A stretch of DNA of 64,000 bases from Streptomyces sp. NBC_00236 (GCF_036195045.1 NZ_CP108100.1:2542001-2606000); one strand, 5' to 3'. Positions 37,160 through 45,515 are shown, counted from the stretch's first letter. Numbers and translations are program-made. Notes: generated by a model not told the origin, from the sequence alone.

Positions 37160-38554
37160 TCAGGCCTCGGTCTTCTCCTCGGCGACGTCGGCGGTGCCCT
37201 CGGCGGCCTCGACCACCTCGGTTGCCTCCTCCGTCGTCTCCTCGTCGTCCTCCAGCTCGACGACCTCACCGTTGGTGTCGATGACCTTGGCGGCCTCGAC
37301 GACCACGGCCAGCGCCTTGCCGCGGGCGACCTCGCCGACGAGCATCGGCACCTGGCCGCCTTCGACGACGGCCTGGGCGAACTGGTCGGGGCTCATGCCG
37401 GAGGACTGCGCGCGCCGCAGGAGGTGCTCGGTGAGCTCCTCCTGGTTGACGTTCAGCTTCTCCTTGTTGACGAGCTCGTCCAGGATGAACTGGGTCTTGA
37501 TGCCCTTGACGGCCTGCTCGGACGTCTCGGCCTCGAACTCCTCGAGGGTCTTGCCCTGGATCTCCAGGTACTTCTCGAGGTCGAGACCCATCTGGCCGAG
37601 CTGGTGGTGCTCCAGGTTGTGCTTGCGGGTCTGGACCTCGTCCGCGAGCAGCTTCTCCGGGATCGGGACCTCGGCGAGCTTCAGCAACTCCTCGAGGACG
37701 CGCTCCTGGGCCTGGGTGGCCTGCTCGTACTGCTTGGTCTCCTCCAGGCGCTTGCGGCTGTCCGCCTTCAGCTCCTCCAGCGTGTCGAACTCGCTGGCCA
37801 TCTGGGCGAACTCGTCGTCCAGCTCGGGGAGCTCACGGGCGGCGACGGCGGTGACCGTGACGGTGACCTCCGCGTCCTTGCCCTCGGCGGAGCCGCCCTT
37901 CAGCTGGGAGGTGAAGGTGGCCTCGCCACCCGCCTCCAGGCCGGTGACGGCGTCGTCGATGCCTTCGAGGAGCTCGCCGGAACCGATGGTGTACGAGACA
38001 CCCTCGGCCACGCCGTCCTCGAGGACCTCGCCCTCGACCTTGGCCTGCAGGTCGATCGTGACGACGTCACCCTCGGCGGCGGCGCGCTCGACCGGGTTGG
38101 TCGAGGCGAAGCGCTCACGGAGCTGCTCCACGGCCTTCTCGACGTCCTCGTCGCTGACCTCAAGGGCGTCGACGGTGACCTCGATGCCGGAGTAGTCCGG
38201 GATCTCGATCTCGGGGCGTACGTCAACCTCGGCGGTGAAGGACAGCAGTTCGCCGTCCTTCAGCTCCGTGATGTCGACCTCCGGCTGGCCGAGGACGTTG
38301 AGCTCGCCCTCGTTGACGGCCTCGGTGTAGAACTTCGGGAGCGCGTCGTTGACGGCCTCCTCCAGCACTGCGCCACGGCCGAACCGCTGGTCGATGACCC
38401 GGTTGGGGATCTTGCCCTTGCGGAACCCCTTCACCGTGACCTGCTGGTTGATCTTCTTGTACGCCGCGTCGAGGCTGTCCTTGAGCTCCTCGAAGGGCAC
38501 CTCAATGCTGAGCCGAACCCGGGTCGGGTTCAGGGTCTCCACGGCGCTCTTCAC
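37160..38554 (-). CDS. tig: Trigger factor
   Basis: The product is 464 aa. It is a ribosome-bound chaperone and prolyl isomerase. The N-terminal ribosome-binding domain includes [19 protein letters not shown], which carries the GFRxGxxP signature that docks on L23. The PPIase domain covers ~160-245 ([21 protein letters not shown]), followed by the helical arms. The tail is highly acidic ([21 protein letters not shown]), longer than in E. coli. It lies directly upstream of clpP1-clpP2-clpX, as in many bacteria. A TACTAT box at 38661-38666 (minus strand) may be its -10 element. Confidence 0.97.
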   Translation of the reverse strand: MKSAVETLNPTRVRLSIEVPFEELKDSLDAAYKKINQQVTVKGFRKGKIPNRVIDQRFGRGAVLEEAVNDALPKFYTEAVNEGELNVLGQPEVDITELKDGELLSFTAEVDVRPEIEIPDYSGIEVTVDALEVSDEDVEKAVEQLRERFASTNPVERAAAEGDVVTIDLQAKVEGEVLEDGVAEGVSYTIGSGELLEGIDDAVTGLEAGGEATFTSQLKGGSAEGKDAEVTVTVTAVAARELPELDDEFAQMASEFDTLEELKADSRKRLEETKQYEQATQAQERVLEELLKLAEVPIPEKLLADEVQTRKHNLEHHQLGQMGLDLEKYLEIQGKTLEEFEAETSEQAVKGIKTQFILDELVNKEKLNVNQEELTEHLLRRAQSSGMSPDQFAQAVVEGGQVPMLVGEVARGKALAVVVEAAKVIDTNGEVVELEDDEETTEEATEVVEAAEGTADVAEEKTEA

Positions 38555-38660
38555 GGTTCGGTCTCCTTGGTGGCTGACTTCTTGGGGTTCTGCTCCACCG
38601 CACAGGAGGCGGCTTCGCGGACCGAGCCCGGTACATCAGACACACGGGCACGCATTTTGC

Positions 38661-38685
38661 ATAGTAACGGCAAGGGGGAGAACTC
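38661..38685 (-). promoter_or_regulatory. Candidate tig promoter
   Basis: On the minus strand TACTAT (38666-38661) lies about 107 bp upstream of the tig start. A GGGAG-TT-CTCCC inverted repeat (38674-38685) sits in the spacer, and TTGTGG is a possible -35 with a 19-bp spacer. The repeat position would suit a repressor. No match to CIRCE or HAIR elements was seen. Confidence 0.35.
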
Positions 38686-38708
38686 CCACAATGCGATCTT
38701 GCCGGTGG

Positions 38709-38782
38709 TCGGGGTGGCCGGATTCGAACCGACGACCTTCCGCTCCCAAAGCGGACGCGCTACCAAGCTGCGCCACACCCCG
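38709..38782 (-). tRNA. tRNA-Pro (anticodon TGG)
   Basis: The minus strand folds as a cloverleaf: acceptor CGGGGTG pairing with CACCCCG plus discriminator A, D-arm GCGCAGCTTGGTAGCGC, anticodon loop TTTGGGA flanked by TCCGC/GCGGA, and T-loop GGTTCGAATCC. It is 74 nt; no CCA is encoded. It decodes CCA. Confidence 0.97.
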
Positions 38783-38947
38783 TCGGTGCGACACGTAGGG
38801 TACATGCAGACAGGCGGTGCATCGGACGCTTTACGCGGGCTTCGCCGGACTCGGCGCCGCGCGTCGCCATCGGGTGTGCGGGCAGCGCCTGCGACCCGCT
38901 ACGATGCTTCTCGTGCCGCGGTCCCGGTGACCTGCGGTGCGCTGCAT

Positions 38948-39021
38948 GCGGGCGTAGCTCAATGGTAGAGCCCTAGTCTTCCAAACTAGCTACGCGGGTT
39001 CGATTCCCGTCGCCCGCTCCA
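38948..39021 (+). tRNA. tRNA-Gly (anticodon TCC)
   Basis: The cloverleaf has acceptor GCGGGCG with CGCCCGC, discriminator T at 39018, D-arm GCTCAATGGTAGAGC, anticodon loop CTTCCAA flanked by CTAGT/ACTAG, and T-arm GGGTTCGATTCCC. The 3' CCA (39019-39021) is encoded. It decodes GGA. It is divergent from tRNA-Pro, with 165 bp between them. Confidence 0.97.
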
Positions 39022-39026
39022 TGCTT

Positions 39027-39075
39027 CGGGCCCGGCCCGGCGGATCCCCTCGGGGATGTCCGCCGGACCGGGCCC
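39027..39075. terminator. Terminator downstream of tRNA-Gly
   Basis: A long imperfect hairpin: CGGGCCCGGCCCGGCGGATCC on the left pairs with GGATGTCCGCCGGACCGGGCC on the right across a short loop, with two small bulges. It starts 6-10 bases after the tRNA. Confidence 0.75.
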
Positions 39076-39093
39076 TTCGCATGTCCCGGGGGC

Positions 39094-39128
39094 CCGGCCC
39101 CGGGGCGGTCGCACCGCCCCGGGGCCGG
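39094..39128 (-). terminator. Terminator downstream of the 64-aa membrane protein gene
   Basis: Arms 39094-39109 and 39113-39128 form a perfect 16-bp GC stem with a 3-base loop, 6 bases past the minus-strand stop codon at 39134. Confidence 0.85.
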
Positions 39129-39133
39129 AGGCC

Positions 39134-39328
39134 TCAGAAGCTGATCTGGTTGATGCTCTGCGCTATCGATTCCATGAACCTCTGGATCGACGGCGCCATG
39201 CCGGTCGATGCCAGGAAGAAGCCGAAGAGCGCCGCGACGACCGCGGGTCCGGCCTTGATGGAACCGCCTCGGATCATGACCACCAGGATGATCGCGAAAA
39301 GAAGCACCACAGACAGCGAAATGGCCAC
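39134..39328 (-). CDS. Small membrane protein (64 aa), unknown function
   Basis: The product has two hydrophobic segments, one at residues 2-19 (MAISLSVVLLFAIILVVMI) and one near 27-44 (AGPAVVAALFGFFLASTG), separated by a basic GGSIK turn. It ends in a short amphipathic helix (PSIQRFMESIAQSINQISF). Such 60-70-residue proteins are conserved in Streptomyces, often near tRNA genes or in conjugation loci; I know of no assigned function. The coding case rests on hydrophobic pattern, position and its own terminator. Confidence 0.75.
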   Translation of the reverse strand: MAISLSVVLLFAIILVVMIRGGSIKAGPAVVAALFGFFLASTGMAPSIQRFMESIAQSINQISF

Positions 39329-39826
39329 GACTGCTCACACCCTCGGTCGGTCCGCCTTGCCGGCCCGGAGGTGTACGGCCACGCACTCCTCCGTTGCCGT
39401 CCATGGTGCCACCAACTCCCCTGTGGTCGCTGCCAGGTGACGAATCGACCTGGCGATATCGCGCCAACTTGCGCCCCCTGCGCCCCCTGTGCGCCCTGCG
39501 CGCCGGTCGCTTGACGGGTCCGGGCGCAGCCGCGGCCGGGCAGCCGCGCGGAGGGCACCGGAGCGCTCAGCAGGGAAAATCCCGGACGGCGCAGCAATTG
39601 CAACGGCGGTCGTTTCCGTACCCACACAGTTTATTCACAGGCATTACCCGCACCCAGGCGAGACGTAATTCACCCACCCCAACTACCTGCCGATATGCAC
39701 GATTTAAGCGGGATTAACACGTCCATATCGGACAGATTTCGATGGTTTGGCATTTGATCAGACGGGAACGCGCGATATTCGACGGCGGTTTTACGAATTG
39801 CAATCGAGACGTCTAGGGTGCCTGAG
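39329..39826. other. Intergenic region (498 bp) upstream of acyltransferase gene
   Basis: No supported gene. 39470-39505 is a four-copy 9-bp repeat (consensus tgcgccccc). 39610-39820 is unusually AT-rich for this genome (e.g. tttattcacaggcattac, gatttaagcgggattaac) and likely contains the promoters of both flanking divergent genes; a gtcc...ggac dyad with an AT core lies at 39721-39733. Confidence 0.6.
39470..39505. repeat. 9-bp tandem microrepeat
   Basis: Units begin at 39470, 39479, 39488 and 39497; the first two are identical (tgcgccccc) and the last two diverged. In the minus strand they read as Gly-Ala-Gln triplets in a frame I do not consider a gene. Confidence 0.75.
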
Positions 39827-40993
39827 ATGTTCCAAGCTCCGAACGTATTTCAGAGGGCCACGCTCCCACCGGCGACCCGGGAGTCGGAGCCCAGACGCCA
39901 AGCACCGACGGCGACGGACAACGGGCCCGCACAGGCCCCCGCCCGGCCTGCGCAGCCGGCCGGTGCCGAGCGGACGGCCGGCGCGAAGAGGCGTGACGCC
40001 TACTTCGACAATGCCAAGTACCTGGCCATCGTGCTGGTCGCGGTGGCCCACTCGTGGGTGCCGGTCATGGACGGGAGCAGGGCCGCGCGTGCGCTGTACA
40101 TGGTGACGTACACGTTCCACATGCCGGCCTTCATCATCATCTCCGGTTATTTCTCACGCTCGTTCGACATGAGTCCGGCCAAGGTGAAACGTCTGGTCAC
40201 CGGAGTCGCCGTGCCGTACGTGGTGTTCGAGACGGCGTACTCGCTGTTCCGGCGGTACGCGGACGACCCCGGCGCCCCGATCACCCTGACCGAGCCCTGG
40301 TACCTGACCTGGTTCCTGGCCGCCCTGTTCATCTGGCGGCTCACCACACCTCTGTGGCGCAGCCTGCGTCACCCGATGGCGGTCTCGCTCGTCATCGCGT
40401 CCCTTGCCTCGCTCGCCCCCAGCATCGGAAACGATCTCGACCTGCCGCGCGTCCTGCAGTTCCTGCCGTACTTCGTGCTCGGGCTCCAACTCAAGCCCGA
40501 GCATTTCCAGTTGGTCCGCCGCCGCGAGGTGCGGATGATCGCCGTGCCGCTGTTCGCGGTCGCGCTGGTCTTCGCGTACTGGGCGGCGCCCCGGATGGAG
40601 CTGGGCTGGTTCCTGCACAACTCGGCCGCCCAGGACATGGGCAATCCGTGGTGGACCGGCGTGGTGATGACGTTCGCGCTGTTCGGCTGCGCGACGCTGC
40701 TCACCGCCGCCTTCCTGTCCCTGGTCCCCCGGCGCCACATGTGGTTCACCGTGCTCGGGGCCGGCACGATCTGCGGCTATCTGCTGCACGGGTTCATGGT
40801 GAAGGGCGCCACGTATACGGGTGTCTTCGACCGGAACGAGTGGCTGATCTCCCCGACCGGACTGGTACTGGTCAGCGTCGTCGCCGCGGCCGGGGTGACG
40901 CTGCTGTGCACTCCGCCGGTGCGGCGCGTCCTGCGCTGTGTGACCGAGCCGGACATGAACTGGGCGTTCCGGCGGGAGTCGGCGAAGCTCTGA
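39827..40993 (+). CDS. Acyltransferase-3 family membrane protein
   Basis: The product is 388 aa. After a ~55-residue Pro/Ala-rich cytoplasmic start, YFDNAKYLAIVLVAVAHSW contains the conserved His of the family in the first membrane helix. About ten hydrophobic segments follow. These proteins move acyl groups from acyl-CoA to sugars or other acceptors across the membrane; a near neighbour in sequence style is the fucose 4-O-acetylase group. I prefer ATG 39827 (AGGG-TG at suitable distance) to GTG 39818. The acceptor is unknown; wall or exopolysaccharide acylation is possible. Confidence 0.88.
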   Translation: MFQAPNVFQRATLPPATRESEPRRQAPTATDNGPAQAPARPAQPAGAERTAGAKRRDAYFDNAKYLAIVLVAVAHSWVPVMDGSRAARALYMVTYTFHMPAFIIISGYFSRSFDMSPAKVKRLVTGVAVPYVVFETAYSLFRRYADDPGAPITLTEPWYLTWFLAALFIWRLTTPLWRSLRHPMAVSLVIASLASLAPSIGNDLDLPRVLQFLPYFVLGLQLKPEHFQLVRRREVRMIAVPLFAVALVFAYWAAPRMELGWFLHNSAAQDMGNPWWTGVVMTFALFGCATLLTAAFLSLVPRRHMWFTVLGAGTICGYLLHGFMVKGATYTGVFDRNEWLISPTGLVLVSVVAAAGVTLLCTPPVRRVLRCVTEPDMNWAFRRESAKL

Positions 40994-41029
40994 GACCGGG
41001 ACATCGCACCCGCGGACATCCGCGTACAC

Positions 41030-41061
41030 CGGAGCCCGGCCCGCTCATGGGCCGGGCTCCG
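41030..41061. terminator. Bidirectional terminator, acyltransferase and HD protein genes
   Basis: Arms 41030-41042 and 41049-41061 form a perfect 13-bp stem with loop gctcat between the convergent stop codons. Confidence 0.85.
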
Positions 41062-41071
41062 ACGTGTTGGC

Positions 41072-41557
41072 TCAATCCTGCTGCTCGGCGGGCGGTTGCG
41101 GTGCGGTGAGCCCGAGCAGCCCCCGTACCAGCGCATACTTCTCGCTCAGCCGGGTACGGGTCGCCGGTTCCAGCACCGCGAGGCGGGCCGGGTCGGCGTT
41201 GTGCGCGAGGTCGGCCTCCTTGATCAGCAGGGCGCCGGGCGTGGCCAGGATGCGTCGGGTGTACGCCGTCAGATCCTCGCCGTCCCGCTTGGTGACGGCC
41301 AGCACCATGTCCTTGACCTGCGGCGGAAGTGCGGCATCGGCCAGCCACCGCTCCGTCAGGGCGTCGTCCTCGACGGCGTCGTGCAGCCAGGCCGCGGCAA
41401 TCTGGTCGTCGCTGCCACCCCGGGCCCGTACCCCCTCGGCAACGGCCGCGAGGTGCTCGCTGTACGGCCTGCCCGCCTTGTCCCGCTGTTCGGCATGGGC
41501 CTCGCGGGCGATCGCCTCGACTTCGGTCAGGGTCAACTGTGCTCGTGATGCGGTCAT
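41072..41557 (-). CDS. HD-domain hydrolase, MESH1/SpoT-hydrolase-like
   Basis: This 161-aa protein corresponds to a lone hydrolase domain. EAHAEQRDKAGRPYSEHL resembles the H-x-x-Q-x-R-x-x-G-x-P-Y-x-x-H start of RelA/SpoT hydrolases. WLHDAVED gives the HD pair and downstream ED, and KEADLAHN matches the late Asp-containing motif. No synthetase, TGS or ACT domain is present. By family it could be a small alarmone hydrolase or another nucleotide pyrophosphohydrolase; sequence alone does not settle which. Confidence 0.8.
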   Translation of the reverse strand: MTASRAQLTLTEVEAIAREAHAEQRDKAGRPYSEHLAAVAEGVRARGGSDDQIAAAWLHDAVEDDALTERWLADAALPPQVKDMVLAVTKRDGEDLTAYTRRILATPGALLIKEADLAHNADPARLAVLEPATRTRLSEKYALVRGLLGLTAPQPPAEQQD

Positions 41558-41609
41558 GGCCCGAGCCTAGGAGGGGTCGCACCGCCGATGCCCGCCCTTC
41601 GTCGCGAGG

Positions 41610-41681
41610 CCGTCGGGGTCGTCGGGGCCGTCGGGGCCGTCGAGGCCGTCGGGGCCGTCGAGGCCGTCGGGGCCGTCGGGG
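41610..41681. repeat. 9-bp tandem repeat (about eight copies)
   Basis: Units of ccgtcgggg or ccgtcgagg (one tcgtcgggg) begin at 41610 and every 9 bases to 41673. They lie in the 253-bp gap between the HD protein and antiporter genes. Confidence 0.9.
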
Positions 41682-41746
41682 CCGTCATAGTTGCAGCGTC
41701 AATCGTTCGGTAAACTAATTACTGACGATTTCTTGACGCTCTCTTG

Positions 41747-41770
41747 ACCCGACGACCCGACGACCCGACG
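41747..41770. repeat. 8-bp tandem repeat (three copies)
   Basis: acccgacg occurs three times in direct tandem, immediately before the AAGGA that probably serves as the antiporter's ribosome-binding site. Confidence 0.85.
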
Positions 41771-41810
41771 AAGGATCAAGCTCATCGGACACGCAGACAC
41801 GCTCATCGCC

Positions 41811-42974
41811 ATGGGCGGCGCCTTCCTCGCCGCCGCAGTGCTCGCCCGCGTCGGCAGCCGCATCGGACTGCCGACCATCCCCCTGTTCATCCTGGCCGGG
41901 ATCCTCCTCGGCCCGCACACCCCCGGCATCGTGCTCGTCGCCGACCCGCACGACCTGGAGATGCTCTCCGCACTCGGCCTGGTGCTGCTGCTCTTCTACC
42001 TCGGCCTGGAGTTCCACCTCGACGACCTCAAAGCGGGCGGCCGCAAGATGGCGGTCGCGGGCGGCGCCTATCTCGCCCTGAACGTCGGTGCCGGACTCGG
42101 CTTCGGCTTCGCGCTCGGCTGGGGCACATCGGAGGCACTGGTCCTCGCCGGGGTGCTCGGCATCTCCTCGTCGGCCATCGTCACCAAGGTCCTGGTGGAC
42201 CTCGGCCGCATCGGCAACCCGGAGACCAAGCCGATCCTCGGCATCATCGTCGTCGAGGACGTGTTCCTCGCCCTGTACCTGGCGGCCCTCCAGCCCATCC
42301 TCTCGGGCGCCGACAGCCTCGCGTCGGCCGCGGTCGACGGCGGCAAGGCCTTCGGCTTCCTGCTGCTCCTCGCGCTGGCCGCCCGGTTCGGCACCAAGGT
42401 CATCGGCAAGCTCATCAACACCCGGGACGACGAACTCCTCGTCATCTCCTTCCTCGGCGCCGCCGTCCTCGTGGCCGGGATCTCCGAGTGGTTCGGGGTC
42501 GCGGACGCCATCGGCGCCTTCATGGTGGGCCTGATGCTCGGCAGCACCACCTCGGGGGAACGCATCCTCAAGCTGGTGCATCCGCTGCGGGACGCCTTCG
42601 GAGCGATCTTCTTCTTCGCGTTCGGCCTCTCCATCAACCCCGGCGACCTGCCGACCGTGCTGTGGCCGGTGCTCGCCGCCGTGGCGGTGACCCTCGCCAT
42701 GAACGTCGTCGCGGGACTCGCCGCCGCCAAGGTGTACGCGTTCGGCGCGCAGGCCACGGCGAACATCTCCACGACCCTGGTGGCGCGCGGCGAGTTCGCG
42801 CTGATCCTCGCCACGATGGCGGCGGGCGCGGGGCTGGACGAACGGCTCTCCCCGTTCATCGCGGGCTATGTGCTGGTCCTCGCGGTCCTGGCTCCCCTGG
42901 CCGCCGGGCGCTCGCACTGGCTGGCCCGGTTGCTGCCCGGCGGGCGCGAGGCGGTTCCGCTCCCGATCCGGTGA
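41811..42974 (+). CDS. CPA2-family cation/proton antiporter (KefB-like membrane component)
   Basis: The product is 387 aa from the first ATG, all hydrophobic, about 11-12 membrane segments. GLPTIPLFILAGILLGPHTPG, LLFYLGLEFHLDDL and GISSSAIVTKVLVDLGRIG are typical of Kef-type exchangers. No TrkA-N or RCK regulatory domain is fused. ATG 41811 lacks any ribosome-binding site. The frame is open back to 41748, and AAGGA at 41771-41775 sits 8 nt before an in-frame ATC at 41784 (then G-H-A-D-T-L-I-A-M-G-G), so the real start may be a non-standard codon there. Confidence 0.88.
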   Translation: MGGAFLAAAVLARVGSRIGLPTIPLFILAGILLGPHTPGIVLVADPHDLEMLSALGLVLLLFYLGLEFHLDDLKAGGRKMAVAGGAYLALNVGAGLGFGFALGWGTSEALVLAGVLGISSSAIVTKVLVDLGRIGNPETKPILGIIVVEDVFLALYLAALQPILSGADSLASAAVDGGKAFGFLLLLALAARFGTKVIGKLINTRDDELLVISFLGAAVLVAGISEWFGVADAIGAFMVGLMLGSTTSGERILKLVHPLRDAFGAIFFFAFGLSINPGDLPTVLWPVLAAVAVTLAMNVVAGLAAAKVYAFGAQATANISTTLVARGEFALILATMAAGAGLDERLSPFIAGYVLVLAVLAPLAAGRSHWLARLLPGGREAVPLPIR

Positions 42975-43031
42975 TGGACCTGTCCGTGTTGACGTGCATC
43001 CGGTTCGGGCCGGTTCCGTACGGTTCCGGAT

Positions 43032-44177
43032 TCAGGACCGGCGCGACAGCAGCAGCAGCGCCCGGTCGTCGTTGACGTCCTTGGCGCAGGCCTCGATGAG
43101 ATGCCAGGCCGCACCCTCGAAGCCCGTGGTGACATAGCGGTCGGCCTCGCCCGTCAGCCGGTCGATGCCTTCCGCGATGTCCCGGTCGGATGCCTCCACC
43201 AGACCGTCGGTGAACAGCATCAGGACGTCGCCGGGCGCGAGATGGCCCTTCACGGCGTCGAACTCCGCCCCGTCGTACACCCCGAGCAGCGGGCCCTCCG
43301 CCGCCATCTCCTCCCACTGGCCGCTGCCGGCGTGGAGCTGGAGGGCCGGCGGGTGGCCCGCCGAGAGGAGTTCGTAGTCGCCCGACTCCAGGTCCAGCAC
43401 CAGATGGATGGAGGTGGCGAAGCCCTCGTCCCAGTCCTGGCGCAGCAGATAGCCGTTGGCCGCGGGCAGGAAGCCGTGCGGCGGCAGCGATCCGAGCAGT
43501 CCGCCGAAGGCGCCGGAGAGCAGCAGCGCCCTGGAGCCGGCGTCCATGCCCTTGCCGGAGACGTCGGTGAGCACGGCCTCCAGGGTGCGGCCGCCGTTGG
43601 TGCGGGCCGCCACGACGAAGTCCCCGGAGAAGGACTGGCCGCCGGCCGGGCGCAGCGACATCTCGCGGTGCCAGCCCTGCGGGAGGCGGGGCAGGGCGCT
43701 CTGGATCCGGATGCGTTCGCGCAGGTCGAAGAGCATGGTGCCACCGCGTCGCCACGGCACGCCGACCCTGGCGCGGAACTGGGCGAGGATCAGGCCCAGG
43801 AACCCGCAGGCGGCGACCGTCAGCACGGTGCCGGGGGTGACCCGGGCCGGGCCGTCCTCGTACGGGCCGAGCCAGAGGGATTCCACGATCAGGGCCGCGG
43901 CGGCGGTCGCGTACAGGCCGAGCAGGCTGGCGGGCCGCAGCAGCAGGCCGCCCGCGACGATCGGCAGGACGAGCACGGTCGGCGAGCACCACACCGGGTT
44001 CAGCAGGGTCGCGCAGGTGATCGCCGGAATGGTCAGCAGCAGCGCGGCCAGAGCGATCCAGTCCGAGCCGTCCCCGCGGAAGTAGTCGACCCCGGAGCGG
44101 CGCAGCGTGGTGCGTACCCGGTGCGCCGATTTCCTCAATCGGGCCGGATATGTCTCTGCTCCTGCGCGTCGGGCCAT
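43032..44177 (-). CDS. Membrane-anchored PP2C/SpoIIE-type serine phosphatase
   Basis: The product is 381 aa. Residues ~40-130 hold about four hydrophobic segments (IALAALLLTIPAITCATLL, VLVLPIVAGGLLL, TVLTVAACGFLGLILA). From ~165 on is the SpoIIE/RsbU phosphatase domain with SGDFVVAA, LTDVSGKGMDAGSRALLLSGAF, LSAGHPPALQL, LMLFTDGLVEASDR and DDRALLLLSRR, keeping the metal-binding aspartates. Streptomyces have many such phosphatases that act on anti-sigma-factor antagonists; the partner is not encoded next door. Start ATG 44177 has AAGG about 9 nt upstream; the longer open frame to 45179 is a shadow of the Eis-like gene. Confidence 0.9.
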   Translation of the reverse strand: MARRAGAETYPARLRKSAHRVRTTLRRSGVDYFRGDGSDWIALAALLLTIPAITCATLLNPVWCSPTVLVLPIVAGGLLLRPASLLGLYATAAAALIVESLWLGPYEDGPARVTPGTVLTVAACGFLGLILAQFRARVGVPWRRGGTMLFDLRERIRIQSALPRLPQGWHREMSLRPAGGQSFSGDFVVAARTNGGRTLEAVLTDVSGKGMDAGSRALLLSGAFGGLLGSLPPHGFLPAANGYLLRQDWDEGFATSIHLVLDLESGDYELLSAGHPPALQLHAGSGQWEEMAAEGPLLGVYDGAEFDAVKGHLAPGDVLMLFTDGLVEASDRDIAEGIDRLTGEADRYVTTGFEGAAWHLIEACAKDVNDDRALLLLSRRS

Positions 44178-44282
44178 TGCGGGGACCTTATCCACCCGAC
44201 GGGCTCCGGTGCAGGGGGACCCCTGTGACAATGTGTTCGAAAACGACTCGCCCCGCTGTGAAAGCCCTGGTAGGGATGGCAT

Positions 44283-45515
44283 ATGACAACTGAGCTCCGT
44301 GTTTTGCAGCCTTCCGAATGGAACAAGTGGTTCTCGTCCCTGGAGCTCGCGTTCGGAGGGTCCGAGGAGCCCGCCGAGCAGCGCGAGCAGTACCGGTCCG
44401 TGACCGAGTACGAACGGTCCCTCGGGATCTGGGACGGCGACGACGTGGTCGCGACGGCGGGTGCGTTCACGTTCCGGTTGGCCGTGCCCGGTGGAGCACT
44501 GGTTCCTGCGGCCGGAGTCACGATGGTGAGCGTCTCCTCCACGCACCGCAGGCGCGGTCTGCTGACCTCGATGATGCGCCGCCAGCTCGACGACGTACGG
44601 GCCCTGGGTGAGCCGATCGCGGTGCTGACGGCGTCGGAGCCGGAGATCTACGGCCGCTTCGGGTACGGGGCGGCGACCCGCCAGATGTCCCTGGCGATCG
44701 ACACGGACCGGGTGCGGCTGAGCGTGCCCGAGGGCACGGACGAGGTCCGGTTGCGGTACGCGCGCGAGGACGAGGCGGTCGAGGCGTGCGAGAGCGTGTA
44801 CGCGCGGCTCGTCCCGGGCCGGCCGGGCACCCCGGCCCACGGCCCCGGCTGGGAGCGCAAGTCGCTGATCGATCCGGAGAGTTCCCGCGCGGGCGGCTCG
44901 GCGCTGCAGTGTCTGCTGGCGGAACGTGACGGCGAACTCGTCGGCTACACGAACTACCACATCAAGCCGGACTGGAACGATGCGGGCCCCAAGGGGCGCA
45001 TCGTGGTGAGCGATCTGGCGGCGCTCGACCCGGCGGCCTACGCGGCGCTGTGGCGGTTCCTGTTCGCGATCGACCTGACGTCGACGGTCGAGGCGCGGAA
45101 CCGGCCGACGGACGACGCGGTGCTGCATCTGGTGTCGGACGTACGGCGGTGCGACATCCGCCAGCGGGACTCGCTCCATCTGCGACTGGTGGACGTGGGC
45201 GCCGCGCTGGAGGCGCGGACCTACCGGGGGCCGCTGGACGTCGTGTTCGAGGTCGAGGACGCGTTCTGCCCCTGGAACGCCGGACGTTGGCGGCTGACCG
45301 CCGACGCGAAGGGCGGCGCGTCGTGCAAGCGCACCGAGGACGCGGCCGATCTGGCCCTGTCCGTACGGGAGTTGGGCACCGCCTACCTGGGCGGCGAGTC
45401 ACTGGGCTCACTGGCCCTGGCCGGGCGGGTCCGGGAGCTGCGGGCCGGGGCGGTGGCGGAGGCGTCGTCGGCGTTCCTGTCCGACGTGGCGCCGTGGCTG
45501 CCGCGGGGGTTCTAG
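44283..45515 (+). CDS. Eis-like GNAT N-acetyltransferase
   Basis: This 410-aa protein has the Eis architecture: an N-terminal GNAT domain with the acetyl-CoA loop VSVSSTHRRRGLLTSMMR (R/Q-x-x-G-x-G/A variant), a second GNAT-like domain lacking that loop, and a C-terminal SCP2-like domain. It ends PWLPRGF, with the free C-terminal carboxylate usually used for catalysis. Eis enzymes acetylate amines such as aminoglycosides or protein lysines. The 3' end is part of a 31-bp tandem duplication that repeats the last codons and stop. Confidence 0.9.
   Translation: MTTELRVLQPSEWNKWFSSLELAFGGSEEPAEQREQYRSVTEYERSLGIWDGDDVVATAGAFTFRLAVPGGALVPAAGVTMVSVSSTHRRRGLLTSMMRRQLDDVRALGEPIAVLTASEPEIYGRFGYGAATRQMSLAIDTDRVRLSVPEGTDEVRLRYAREDEAVEACESVYARLVPGRPGTPAHGPGWERKSLIDPESSRAGGSALQCLLAERDGELVGYTNYHIKPDWNDAGPKGRIVVSDLAALDPAAYAALWRFLFAIDLTSTVEARNRPTDDAVLHLVSDVRRCDIRQRDSLHLRLVDVGAALEARTYRGPLDVVFEVEDAFCPWNAGRWRLTADAKGGASCKRTEDAADLALSVRELGTAYLGGESLGSLALAGRVRELRAGAVAEASSAFLSDVAPWLPRGF

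Noticed and set aside
38700..39030. tRNA pair as an integration hot spot
   Set aside because: No integrase, att-like duplication of a tRNA 3' end, or transfer genes are present nearby.
39274..39627. Minus-strand frame with G-A-Q repeats (collagen-like)
   Set aside because: Only four triplets, produced by a 9-bp microrepeat. No ribosome-binding site; it overlaps the start of the better-supported 64-aa gene.
41610..41681. Possible CRISPR-like array
   Set aside because: Units are 9 bp, directly adjacent, with no spacers and no cas genes.
44178..45179. N-terminal extension of the phosphatase gene to 45179
   Set aside because: It is antisense to the Eis-like gene and has shadow composition; the family length fits start 44177.
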